Below the pieces are notes generated by a model that was not told where the DNA came from, did no database searches, and saw only the letters and a program-made list of their open reading frames with translations. A stretch of 64,000 nt of DNA from Delphinapterus leucas (lineage: Eukaryota > Chordata > Mammalia > Artiodactyla > Monodontidae), in assembly GCF_002288925.2 (NCBI RefSeq), contig NW_022097996.1, forward strand, positions 9,184,451 to 9,248,450, written 5' to 3'. A program made the position numbers and the translations under genes. This document shows, piece by piece, positions 1 through 11,148 of the stretch. How positions within the stretch are numbered: position 1 is the stretch's first letter; each line of letters begins with the position of its first letter.

Positions 1-59
1 TATCTTCATCCTTTCTTCCTAGCACCGAATCTGGAACACAGTCAATGTCAGTGTTTGCT

Positions 60-1140
60 GAATTAATGATCTCCTGAAGATCTTTCCTAAAATGTTTCAA
101 GATTAAAAAAAAATCATATGTACAAAATGCAAAATATTCGAACAATATAGAAATTGCAAAACAAAGATAAATCTTCCTCCCCAATTTAGTTCTCCCCAAT
201 GATTATCTGTATATAGACATTTTCACTTACAAAATAGAATTACCCTGTATGCATATCTGTAGCTTGATTTCGTTGTGTGCGTCTGGGAGATATTCTCTAT
301 GGAATTTGCCTCTCTCCTTTAAACTGCTGCATAATATTTCACCATATGTATATCTACTTAACCAGGCCCCTTTTGGTGGACTTTTGGGTAATTTTTAGTT
401 CTCTGCTATAATACTGTCCCAATGAACTTATATTGAAGGCCCTTCTTAAAGTCTTATTTTTAAAACACGAGTATCACATCCACATGATTCAAAATCCAAA
501 TGTACAGGAGGGTATAAAGTAAAAAGCCTCCGTTTTTGCCTATAATCCTCGTTCCATCCTTCCTGCAGAGTCCCCAGCCACCCAGTTCCCCCCCGTGGAG
601 GCAACTGATGTCACTACTTTCGTACCTGTGTCTATACTGCCATATTTTTAAGAGAATATGCAAGAGCTAAATTCCAAGTCCTCAAATTGCTGAGTCCAAG
701 TGTATGTGGTTTTGTTTTTTAGTAGTTGATACTGCCAACTGTCCTTCAAAAAGATTGTACTGATATAATTAGTAAATATTAATTAGGTGGTTAGTAATAC
801 TAATTAGGGCGTAGTAAATACTAATTTACATTCCTACAAGCAACAAACAACATTTCTTTCCCTACATCTTCACCAACACTGGCGATTTTCAAACCTGTAA
901 ATGTTTGCCAATCTGATAGGTGGTAAGGAATACCTTGTCACTTCGATCTACAGTTCTTTAATTATGAGTGAAGGCAAGCAGCTTTTCATATGCTTATTGC
1001 TGTTTGAATTTCTTTTTCTGTGAACTGCCTCTTCAGGTCCTTTGCCCATTTTTCTGTTAGGTTGTTATATTTCTCTTATTGATCTCTACATTTTTCTGGC
1101 ATGGCATCTGCAAATATTTTCCCTCCTAATACGCTTATAA
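60..1140 (-). repeat. Old L1 3' region, antisense
   Basis: This stretch reads as the complement of an L1 3' end. It includes the antisense landmarks for the last part of ORF2 and the 3' UTR, such as the 'ctttgcccattttt' block near 1040 and the 'ccaccaacactgg'-like block near 870. It is heavily diverged and no open frame survives. Subfamily is unclear (L1M/L1ME level). Edges are approximate. Confidence 0.6.
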
Positions 1141-1735
1141 TTAAAGCCACGTAATTCAAAATTTAAAATTCCTATTTAGGGGTGTCACTTTTGTCTCCCC
1201 AGTCAGCTTGTAAATTACGCAAAAACTGGGACCTAGAATCTACTCTAGTCCTACATTGCACGGCAAACTCTGGTTGATCAGCTGCGACCTTCATTCTGGG
1301 CACAGGGCATGGACTGAGATCCTCTGGGGGAGAATTGTGCCTTCTGTTGTTACGGAAGGAGATGAGATTCGACTTCCAGGGTCAGCCTCTCCATCTATCT
1401 AGTGTATCTTTCTATGTGACAGCAGCAACAAGAAGCATGTTGAAGAGAATCCAATTACCCTTTCTGACACCCGATTCAAAAGGTTAGGAATTTATACTAT
1501 GTATCACCCTTTGAGATCTTCCTTCCACCAATTCATCTAAACCCCTCCTGAACCTCAGTATACTGTCCCACTCCAGGCACTACAGGTAATGAGTTATTTT
1601 GTTTATAATGCAATATATCGACTTCTGGATCAGGAGGGCAGCATTATATTTACGGAAGCACATATAATTCTCCCCACTTCACTCCAAATACCTATAAATA
1701 ATAAATAAAAAGTAGGTTTGAAATATTAACAAAAT
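1141..1735. other. Unassigned sequence between L1 remnants
   Basis: I see no recognisable repeat or exon here. It may be unique DNA or very diverged L1. Confidence 0.3.
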
Positions 1736-1888
1736 GTTCCCTTTATTAGTTCCAAAACTGTCTTCAAACTTTTCCTTGACCTTTTTATTGTATATTATTA
1801 CATACAGAAAAAGACAAAAAATATAAATGTACAGTTTAATGAATAACATTAACCCTACAACTATGTAATCACACCATGTGGAAGAAGC

Positions 1889-1944
1889 CTTGTGTCTCTT
1901 CCCCACAAAGAGAAATCGCTTGTGTCTCTTCCCCACAAAGAGAA
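1889..1944. repeat. Short tandem duplication, 30-bp period
   Basis: A 26-bp string beginning 'cttgtgtctcttcc' occurs at 1889-1914 and again, without mismatch, at 1919-1944, with 4 bp between copies. It lies inside the old L1. Confidence 0.9.
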
Positions 1945-2423
1945 GGTAAACACTCTCCTGACTTTTGAGATAATCATTTTCTTGCATTTTAAAATGTTCT
2001 ATCACCTATGGATATACCCCTAAGTGCTAAACTTTGGTTTGAGCTGGTTTTGAACTTTATGTAAACAGGCTTTGTGTAAATGGGCTGTCTGTATTTTTTG
2101 TGTCTTGTTGTTCCCCTCAACATTAAGTTTTTAGGATTCACCCATGTTCGCTGAGAATAGTTCTAAGTCATTCATTCTCTTTCTTGATAGGTTTCTATTA
2201 TATGACTATACCACAATAAAATTACACATTCTACTGATGGACATTTGGATTGTTTCCAGTTTGGAGTTATTACAAGTAATGCTGTTATTCTTATAAATGT
2301 ATCCTGGGCCATGTGTATACAATTTTCCCTAGGGGTACACACAGGAGTGAAATGACTGAATCTTAGGGGTGCATATCTTCAACTACAAGATAGTACTGCC
2401 AAACATCTTTCCAAAGTGGTTAC

Positions 2424-2546
2424 ACTGGGAATTCCCTGGTGGTCCAGTAGCTAAGACTCCGCACTTTCACTGTCGAGGGCACGGGTTCAATCCCTGGTCG
2501 GGGAACAAGGCGCACAGCCAAAAAAGAAAAAAGTAATAAAAATAAA
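2424..2546 (+). mobile_element. CHR SINE, short form
   Basis: Begins with the SINE head 'attccctggtggtcc', carries a B-box-like 'gggttcaatccc', and ends in an A-rich tail. The 11-bp TSD AAAGTGGTTAC is at 2413-2423 and 2547-2557. Inserted in the old antisense L1. Confidence 0.9.
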
Positions 2547-3708
2547 AAGTGGTTACGCGAATTTGCAACTCCCATTAATAGCACCTGAGAGTTCCCGTTG
2601 CGCTATAGACTCCTTAACACTTGGTGTTGTCAGAGGTTTTTTAATTTTGTTTTGTATCACATACCACACAATTCACCCTTTCAAAGTGTACAATTTGATG
2701 GTTGTTAGTAAATTCACAGAGTTGTGCTTCCATCGTCACAATCAACTTTTGAACATTTTTATATACATATATCAAATCATCACAATGTACACTTTAAATA
2801 CCTTACAATTTTATTTGTCAGTTATACCTCAATAAAGCTGAAAAAAGAAGAATTAATATTTTGAAAATTTTAGGACATTTTAATTACCACAGAAACCCAA
2901 ACCTGTTAGACACCACTGCTCACCCCCCCAACCCCAGCCCTAGGCAACAATGGTTGCCTACTTTCTGTCTCTATAGATTTGCCTGTTCATTTCATTTCAC
3001 GTAAGTTGAATCATACAGTACGTGGACCCTTGTGACTGTCATCCTTCACTTAGCATTATTGCTCAAGCTTCACCCATGTTGTAGCATGTATTAATATTTC
3101 ATTTTTATTCCAAATAATATCCCATTGTATGGCTGTTATTATTTATCCACTAATAAGTTGATGGACATTAGGGTTCTTCCTCTTTCGGGCTATTACGAAC
3201 ATGCTGCTGTTACGAACATTCACGGACAAGTTTTTGTGTGGACATGTTTCAATCTCTTGTGTATATACCCGGGAGTAGAGGTCCTGATCATATGGTAACT
3301 CTACGGCTAATTAGCCTTTTAAGGACCTGCCAAACTGTTTTCCAAAGCCGCTGCACTAGTTTACATTCCCACCAGCAGTGCGTGATGGTTCTAATTTCTC
3401 CACATCCTCGCCAACACTTGTTACTATCTGTCTTTCTCATAATAGCGATTCCACTGGGTGTGACTTGATGTCACCTTATGTTTTGATTTGCATTTCCCTG
3501 ATAGCTGATGATACTGAGCATCTTTTCTTGTGCTTATTGGTCATTTGTATATCTTCTTTGAAGAAATGTCTATTCAGATCCATTGCCCATTTTTTAATTG
3601 GGCTATTTGTCCTTTTATTGCTGAGTTGCAAGATATACATAAATATCTACCTCACCAGATATATGATTTGCAAAACTTTTCTTCTGTACTCTGGGTTTTC
3701 ACTTTCTT

Positions 3709-3927
3709 TATTTTTTTATTTTTTTAACTTTTTATTTTATATTGGAGTATAATTGACTAACAATGTTGTGTTAGTTTCAGGTGTACAGCAATGTGATTCA
3801 GCTATAACATATACATGTATCTATTCTTTTTCAAATTCTTTTCCCATTTAGGTTGTTCCATAATATTGAGCACAGTTCCCTGTGCTATACAGTAGGTCCT
3901 TGTTGGTTATCCATTTTAAATATAGAG
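3709..3927 (-). mobile_element. 5'-truncated L1 3' end, cetartiodactyl type, antisense
   Basis: Complement of the typical cetartiodactyl L1 3' end ('ggagtataattgac', 'gtgctatacagtagg'). Flanked by imperfect TSDs GGTTTTCACTTTCTT (3694-3708) and GGTTTCACTTTCTTG (3928-3941). It is a short copy inserted into the older L1. Confidence 0.85.
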
Positions 3928-5217
3928 GTTTCACTTTCTTGATGGTATCCTTTTTTTGAAGCACAAAAATTTAAAGTGTTGATGTCCAGTTTACCTATAT
4001 TTTATTTTATTGCTCATGTTTTTGGTGTCATATTTAAGAAACCATTGCCTAATCCAGGGCCATGCAGATTTGTATCTATGCTTTCTTCTAAGAGTTTAAT
4101 AGTTTCAGCTCTTACATTTAAGGTTTTATCTATTTTGAGTTAATTTTTGTGTACTGTGTGAGATGTGAGTCCACTCTCATTCCACATGGATATCTATTTA
4201 CATGTAGATACCCAGTTGTCCTAATACCACTAGTCGAAATGACAATTCTTTCCCCCATTGAACTGCTTTGGCACTCTTGTCAAAAATCAATTAACTGTAA
4301 TTGTGAAGGCTTATTTCTGGACTCTAAATTCTATTCCATTGATCTATATCTCTATCCTTATACCAGTATCACACTGTCTTGATTACTGTAGCTTGGCAGT
4401 AAGTCTTGTTTTGTTTTGTTGTTAAGTTTTGAATTGGGAAGTGTGAGTCTACCTTTGTCCTTCTTTTTCAAGATCGTTTTGGCTATTATGGGTCCTTGCA
4501 TTTCCATATGAATTTTAGGATCAGCTTGCTGATTTCTGCAAACTCAACTGGGATTTTGATAGTGATTGTGTTGAATATGTATATCAATTTGGGGAGTATT
4601 GCCATCTTAAAAATATTGTCTTTTCAATAATGAACATAGAATGTCTTTTCATTTATTTAGGCCTTCTTTAACTTCTTTCAACAATGTTTTGTAATTTTCA
4701 GTGTAATTTGCACTGCCTTTGTTAATTTATTCTTAGGTATCTATTCTTTTTGGTGCTATTGCAAATGGAACTGTTTTCTTAATTTCAATCTTGGTTTGCT
4801 CATTGCTACTGTATAGAAGTACAAATGATCATTGTATATTGACCTTGTATCCTGCAACCTTGTAGAACTCATTTATTAGTTCTAAAAGATTTTTAGTGGA
4901 TTCCCAAGGATTTTCTATATACAAGATCATCCCATCTACAAATAGTTTTATCTCTTCCTTACCAGTCTGTATGCCTTCTTTTCATTTTTTTGCCTTATTG
5001 TCATGTCCAGAAACCCCAGCACAATGTTGAAAAGAGTAGTGAACATGGACATCCTTGTCTTGTTCCTGATCTTAGGGGGAAAGCTTTCACATTAAGTATG
5101 ATGTCAGCTATAGGCTTTTCATGGTTGTTCTTTATCAGATTGAGGAATTTCCCTTCTATTCCTGGTTTGTTGAGTGCCTTTATCATGATAAGGTGCTGGG
5201 TTTTGTGAAATGTTTTT

Positions 5218-5338
5218 GTTTTGTTTTTTGGCTGTGCTGCATGGCTTGTGGGATCTTAGTTCCCCGACCAGGGATCAAACCCGTGCCCCCTGCAGTGGAA
5301 GCAGAGAGTTTTATTCATTGGATTGCCAGGGAAGTCCC
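5218..5338 (-). mobile_element. CHR SINE, short form, antisense
   Basis: Ends with the reverse SINE head 'gccagggaagtccc' and includes the antisense B-box region. The perfect 13-bp TSD GTGAAATGTTTTT is at 5205-5217 and 5339-5351. Confidence 0.93.
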
Positions 5339-7620
5339 GTGAAATGTTTTTTCTGCATGTAGTGAGATGATCATATTATTGTCCTTTATTCTATTGATTC
5401 AGTGTATTACATTAATTGATTTTTGAATGTTAAACCAAACTTGCACTCCTGGGAAAAATTCCACTGGGTCACAGTGTATAATCTTTTCACATATTATTGA
5501 ATTCTAGTTCCTAGGCTTTTGTTGAGGATTTTTATGTCTATGTTCATAACATTTATTGGTCTGTAGTTTTCTTTTCTTGTGATATCTTTGTCTGTTTTTG
5601 CTATCAGGATAATACTACCCTCATAAAATGAAGCGTTCCTTCCTTTTCTGGGTTTTTTTTGTAGCAGGAAGAGTTTGTAAAGAATTGGTATTAATTTTTC
5701 TTTAAATGTTTGATAATTGTTGAACTTTTTATTTCTCCCAACTCATGAATGTATATTGGTATCTCAAGTGGTTTAACTTTGCATTTCGCTGATTACTAAG
5801 AAGGTTGAACAATTTTTCATATGTTTGTCGGACTTCTGGATTTCCTTTTATTCAAGCGTTTCGGTCATTTGGGGAAAGCTGTCTTCCTTATTGATTTACA
5901 GAGGTTCTTTTTATGTTCCAGATACCTGTCCTTCATAAATTATATGTGCTGCAACAAATATCATTTTCTTTACTGTGGGTTTTTAAAATTTTTTGTAAAG
6001 TCTTGATAAATAGAAATTCTTCGTGTTTATATAGTCAAAAATATGGGCTTTTCCTGACCATAAGGTCAGGAAATTTGTATGCCTCATGTAAAAATATTTA
6101 AAATATTCCAAGATCATTAAATATTCTCCTGTAATATTTCCTAACTTTTTTGCCTTTCATTTTATCCACCTGGAAATGTTTTATTATAAATGATGTTAAA
6201 TAGGAATCCAACTTTATTTTTTTCCCAAATGGATACTTATTCATCTGAATACTATTTCCTGAAAAAAAATTATTTCTCCACTACTCTGCACTGCCAACTC
6301 TAGCAACATCAAGTATCCATAAATGTTTCTGGGTATCTATTCAGTTCCAATCATCTATCTGTTCATTTTTATTCCAATACCATAGTTTTAATTATTATAA
6401 CTTTATAATACTTTTGCTAACTTATAAAATAGCTAATTCAACCATGTTTCTCTGCATGAGTGTCTTGACGCTTCTAGGCCCTTTGTATTCCATATACACT
6501 TTGTAATTATCAAGTTTCACCAAAAATTTGTTTGAATTTTTGACAAGGATTGCATTGAATCTACTGATAAATTTGAGTAGAAATGCCATTTTATAATATT
6601 GAGCTTTCCATACTGTAAATATGGTATATTTCTCCACTTATTTAGATATGCTTTAATATCTCATGGTAAAGTTTTTTATTTATTTCGGTAAAGGCACTGC
6701 ACAGATACTTTCATGTACTTCATATTTCTAATGGTATTATAAATTACATTTAAATATTTTCCATTTTCTGTTTATGACTAGTCTAGAAATATAACTTATT
6801 TTTGTACCTTGATCTTTGTAGGCAGTCACTTGGCTAAACATTCATGAACATTAACCTTTGAACTATAAATTCTTATGGAATGTAATGTACACAATGAGAT
6901 AATCTACAAATGATGGAAATTTTGTTTCTCCTTTTTCATTGTTTTTCTTGTGTTATTATCTTGGATTCTTGTTTCTCATCTCAAAGAGAAAGTGAGGTTT
7001 CATTTTTGTGTTGCTTCTTGAAGCTCTGTTTTTGTCTGATTGTGTTTTGTTTTATAGATATCTTTTATAAGGTTAAAAAAGTCTCCTTCTATTCCTATTT
7101 GGCTATGAATTTTTATCATGAAAGGACATTGAATTTAATCAGATACTTTTCCTCCATCTTTTGAAATGATGATCATAAGCTTTTCCCCTCTAATCTGTTA
7201 CTGTGGTGATTTACATTAATTGTTTTTCTAATATTAAATCAACCTTAGAATAAACCAACTTGGTGATAGTATATTATCCTTTTTTATATATTGCTGGATC
7301 CTATTTGCTAATATTTTGTTTAGAATTTTTGTATATATGTGGGATTGACCTATATTTTTCTATTCACCTACTATCCTTTTCAGATTTCGTTATCAAGGTT
7401 ATAACAGCTTCAGAAATGAATTAGAAGAAACCTCTTTGTCTATTTTCTAAAAAGTTTGTGTAAGACTGGAATTATTTGTGCCTTGAATATCAGGTTGAAC
7501 TTTCCACTGAACCATCTGACCCTGGAATTTTGCTTGCAGGAAGATTTTTAATTACTAATTCAATTCTTCCAATGAGTTATAAGAATTTTCAGGTTTGCTA
7601 TCACTTCCAGAGTCAGTTTT

Positions 7621-7759
7621 CATTTCATATAACCTTACTGAGGTACAATTTATATACAATCAAACTCAAGCATTTTAAGTGTACAATTCAACAACTTTTA
7701 GTACATAATTTTTTGCGCAACTATAACCAGAATCCTACTCTAGAACCCAGATTCACTTA
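7621..7759 (-). mobile_element. Short L1 3' end fragment, antisense, inside outer L1
   Basis: About 140 bp resembling an antisense L1M 3' UTR ('aagtgtacaattcaac') breaks the outer L1 between 'gagtcagtttt' and 'ggtaaattttt', which are contiguous in the expected ORF2 order. No clear TSD was read. Confidence 0.5.
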
Positions 7760-8253
7760 GGGTAAATTTTTTTTCCAGGAATTTGTCCATTCCATCTGAT
7801 TTCTGGCATAAAGTTGTTCATAATATCTTATTATATTGTTAATTTTTACAGTATCTAAGTTATGTTCCCTTTCCACTCCTGCATTTTTGTAACATTTTCT
7901 TTTTTCCTTGATCAGTCTCACCAAAGGTCTGTCAAATTTATTAATCTTTTTGGAAGAACAACTCTGGGTATATCAAAACTCTCTGCTGTGGATTTGTTTT
8001 CTATTCTACTAATTTCTGCTTTTATCATAACTGTTCCTTCTTTTTGCTTTCTATATTTTATTTTTATTTCCTAATTAGTTAAGAAGGATGCTTAGCTCAT
8101 TTCTTCAGTCTTTTCTCTTTCATATCTGTTAAGAGCTATAAATTTCCCACTAAGTACTATTTTAGCTGTAACAACTAGTTTTGAAATGTAATGTTTTCTA
8201 TTATTCAATTCAAAATGTTTTAAAATTTCCATTATTATTTCCTTTTGCATTTT

Positions 8254-8435
8254 TAAAAAATATTTATTTAGGCTCTGCCAGGTCTTAGTTGCGGCACGTG
8301 GGCTTCTTAGTTTGTGACATGCAGACTCTTAGTTGAGGCATGCATGTGAGATTTAGTTCCCCAACCAGGGATCGAACCCAGGCTCCCTGCATTGGGAGCA
8401 TGGAGTCTTACCCACTTGACCACCAGGGAAGTCCC
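8254..8435 (-). mobile_element. CHR SINE, antisense
   Basis: Starts with an A/T tail and ends with the reverse head 'ccaccagggaagtccc'. It contains the antisense B-box 'gggatcgaaccc'. The right flank resumes the outer L1. TSD not clear. Confidence 0.88.
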
Positions 8436-8647
8436 TACATTCGTTATTATTTAGGGATACAGTTCTTTAATTTCCAAATTTATGGAGACATTTTGTTACA
8501 TTTTTATTATTGATTTCTAGCATAATCCTATTTTGTTCAAAAATAAATATTGTGTGATTTCAATACTTCAACATTTTTTACTTGCAGCCCAAAACATAGT
8601 GAAATTTTTAAAATATAAAATGTGCACTCAAAAAAATGTTATTCTGA

Positions 8648-9545
8648 CAACTAGGGCACCTACCAGGCACCGGTGGGGAACCACGGACACCTAAGGGGAC
8701 AGGAGGAACCCCCAGCGACCAGGTAGGACATGGGGTGTGGGAGGAGTGAGGGGCAGAGGAGAAGTGGAGGTGGGACGGGACTGGTGCCCTGAGGGGCGGC
8801 TGGGGGAGGGGAAGGGATCCCACGCTCGAAGGGGGAAATTGGGGAACCACTGGCAGGGCAGAGGATCAAAAAGGAGCGTGGCCAGGTTTCCCCTGCCCAC
8901 TTGGGCCCCCAGGAACCTTCTGAGATCCCAGGCCTGATCTTCTGACCACCTAGACCCCCTCCAGTCGTGTGGGTCCTGAGGGAGTGGGAGGGAGGGAAGA
9001 GGGAGCAAAAGTAAAGGCCAGACCTATGGGACCAGCACCGCTGAGGGGCAGCTGGGGGAGGGGAAGAGTTCCTACACCCAGCAGGACCCACCCTCGGTTA
9101 GGGGTTCAGTGAGGATGGGGGAGATCCTGGGGAAATGGGAGAGAGGGGCACGAAGGAATAAAAGGGAATGGGGTCCAGTGCTTTCCCTGTCCACTTATGC
9201 ACCCGGAGCTTGTTCGGCCCCCAAGCCTAATCCTCTGCCCTCGGAGCCTCCCTCCTGCAGTGCAGAGCCCAAGCCCCACCCCTACACCCCAACCAGGGCC
9301 CCACCTCTACACTCAGAGACCCCCTCTGAGACCCCTCCAACACGCTGGGCCTAAACCCCACCCACCCACGCTCACTCAGGGCCTTACCTCCAAACTCCTG
9401 AACTCCGTGCTCCAGAGGCGCTCCTTCCAACGTGCTGCCTCTCCCCTTCTGCGCAGGTCCTAAGCAGAGGCCCTGCCCCATGCTCAAACGTCACCACCCC
9501 CAACTGCCTAGGTCCCACCGCACCCTAAACCCCGCCCCTGCCTAA
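8648..9545 (+). promoter_or_regulatory. L1 5' UTR, GC-rich part
   Basis: GC-rich DNA at the 5' end of the L1, expected to act as its internal RNA polymerase II promoter by analogy with other L1s. Two imperfect copies of a 'gaggggcggctgggggaggg' block occur at 8791 and 9043, about 252 bp apart, suggesting a monomer-like 5' UTR. Open frames here are by-products of GC-rich sequence. Confidence 0.6.
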
Positions 9546-9982
9546 GTTCCACCCATATCATAAAGGCTTTTTTTTTTTTTTTTTTTTCTTTTTTCCTCTT
9601 TTAGATTGGGGTTCTGTTTTACCTTGTTGATTCATTGTTGTTAATTCTTTTATATTTTTATTTTTCCTAATAAATCTTTTATTTTTCTAATTTTATTTTA
9701 TTCCTTATACTTTGTTATTGTTCTCTCCTTTAGGCTTGTTCCTCCCCCCTTTTTTTTTTTTTTTTCTGTTGTGGCTTTATTTTGCCTTGTTGCACTTGTT
9801 TCAATTATAGTTTTATTTTTCCTAATATATTTTCTATCTTTATAATTTTATTTTATTTTTTATTCCTTGATATTGTACTGCTCCTTTTTTTCTTTCTTTT
9901 TCCTTTTCTTTCTTTTTTGTTTACCATGCCACGAAGCTTGCAAGATCTTGGTTCCCAAGCTGGAGGTTGGGACTGAGCTCCT
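9546..9982 (+). other. L1 5' UTR, T-rich part with internal repeat
   Basis: Strongly T-rich stretch with T runs near 9568 and 9749, joining the GC-rich 5' UTR to ORF1. Two similar blocks begin with 'ccttgttg' at 9622 and 9785, with a period of about 163 bp, and both continue with 'tttatttttcctaat'. It lies inside the L1 because the flanking parts are contiguous. Confidence 0.6.
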
Positions 9983-11084
9983 GTGGTGGGAGCTCCAAGT
10001 CAAAACCACTGGACTAACAGAGAAACTCAGACCCCAGGGAATATTAATCAGAGTGAGGCCACCCAGAGATCCTCATCTCAGCACCAAGACCTGGCTGGAT
10101 CTCAGCACCAACTCCAGTGCTGGACGTCTCAGGCCAAACGACCAGTACAACAGGAATACAGCACCACACATCAAAAAAGAAAAAAGAAAAAGAAAAAAAC
10201 AAGAAAAAATATGTTACAGACAAAAGAGCAAGGTAAACACCTACAAGACCAAATAAATGAAGATGAAATAGGCAACCTACCTGAAAAAGAATTCAGAGTA
10301 ATGATAGTAAAGATGATCCAAAATCTCAGAAACAGAATGGAGAAAATACAAGAAATATTTAACAAGGATCTAGAAGAACTAAAGAGCAAACAAACAGTGA
10401 TGAACAACACAATTACTAAGATTAAAAATACTCTAGAAGGAAACAATAGCAGAATAACTGAGGCAGAAGAACAGATAAGTGAGCTGGAAGATAAAATGGT
10501 GGAAATAACTGCCACAGAGCAGAATAAAGAAAAAAGAATGAAAAGAATTGAGGACAGTCTCAGAGACCTCTGGGACAACATCACGCATACCAATATTCGA
10601 ATTATAGGGGTCCCAGAAGAAGAAGAGAAGAAGAAAGGGGCTGAGAAAATACTTGAAGAGATTATAGTAAAAAACTTCCCTAACATGGGAAAGGAAATAG
10701 TCAATCAAGTCCAGGAAGCACAGAGAGTCCCATACAGAATGAACCCAAAGAGAAACACACCAAGACGCCTATTAATGAAACTATCAATAATTAAATACAA
10801 AGAAAAAATATTAAAAGTAGCAAGGGAAAAGCAACAAATAACACACAAGGGAATCCCCATAAGGTTAACAGCTGACCTTTTAGCAGAAACTGCAAGCCAG
10901 AAGGGAGTGGCAGGACAAATTTAAAGTGATGAAAGGGAAAAACCTACAAATAAGATTACTCTGCCCAGCAGGGATCTCATTCAGATTTGATGGAGAAATT
11001 AAAACCTTTACAGATAAGCAAAAGTTAAGAGAATTCAGCATCACCAAACCAGCTTTACAACAAATGCTAAAGGACTTTCTCTAG
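9983..11084 (+). pseudogene. L1 ORF1 (RNA-binding chaperone), frameshifted near the C-terminus
   Basis: ORF1p binds L1 RNA as a trimer and helps form the retrotransposition particle. An open frame of 313 codons runs from 9983 to 10924. Seen in order: a basic N-terminus with a Lys-rich run (about residues 62-75); a coiled-coil-like region rich in Glu/Lys/Ile/Leu (about 95-190); an RRM-like segment with 'NIRIIGVPEEE' (near 205); and a C-terminal domain with 'PIRLTADL' (near 292). The frame then goes wrong near 10,887: ORF1 C-terminal sequence continues in another frame to a stop at about 11,082. The true start may be the Met at 10,211, since the first 76 codons look like 5' UTR extension. The frameshift removes the last 60-odd residues, so the product should be inactive. 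Confidence 0.88.
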
Positions 11085-11148
11085 GCAGGAAATACAAGAG
11101 AAGGAAAAGACCTACAAAAACAAACCCAAAACAATTAAGAAAATTGTA

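Larger units (their letters stand above)
1736..2640 (-). repeat. Old L1 3' UTR and end, antisense
   Basis: Complement of an L1 3' end, including the 'ggacatttggattgtttccagtttgg' type block near 2240 and the 'ccaaagtggttacac' block near 2411. It is interrupted by a CHR SINE at 2424-2546. A short direct duplication lies at 1889-1944. The open frame at 1679-2005 on the minus strand runs across this repeat and is not a gene. Confidence 0.6.
2641..5722 (-). repeat. Old L1 3' half (ORF2 and 3' UTR), antisense
   Basis: About 2.7 kb of L1M-type sequence in antisense, running from 3' UTR motifs near 2660 through ORF2. The minus-strand translation at 5001-5186 contains the reverse transcriptase motif GTRQGCP, which fixes identity and orientation. 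Stops and indels are everywhere, so no protein can be made. It is interrupted by a younger L1 3' end (3709-3927) and a SINE (5218-5338). Confidence 0.85.
5725..8632 (-). repeat. Outer old L1, antisense, first segment
   Basis: First part of an old antisense L1 whose later parts resume at 15,207, about 17,262 and 18,730. Motifs run in the order 3' UTR, ORF2 C-terminal part, then RT and linker region going right. It is interrupted by a small L1-derived insert (7621-7759) and a SINE (8254-8435), and broken at 8633-8647 by the full-length L1 target site. No intact frame. Confidence 0.7.

Noticed and set aside
8608..9487. Overlapping Pro/Gly-rich frames on both strands
   Set aside because: They lie in the GC-rich 5' UTR of the L1, and none has domain features.
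10171..10704. 177-codon minus-strand frame
   Set aside because: It is the antisense shadow of L1 ORF1.
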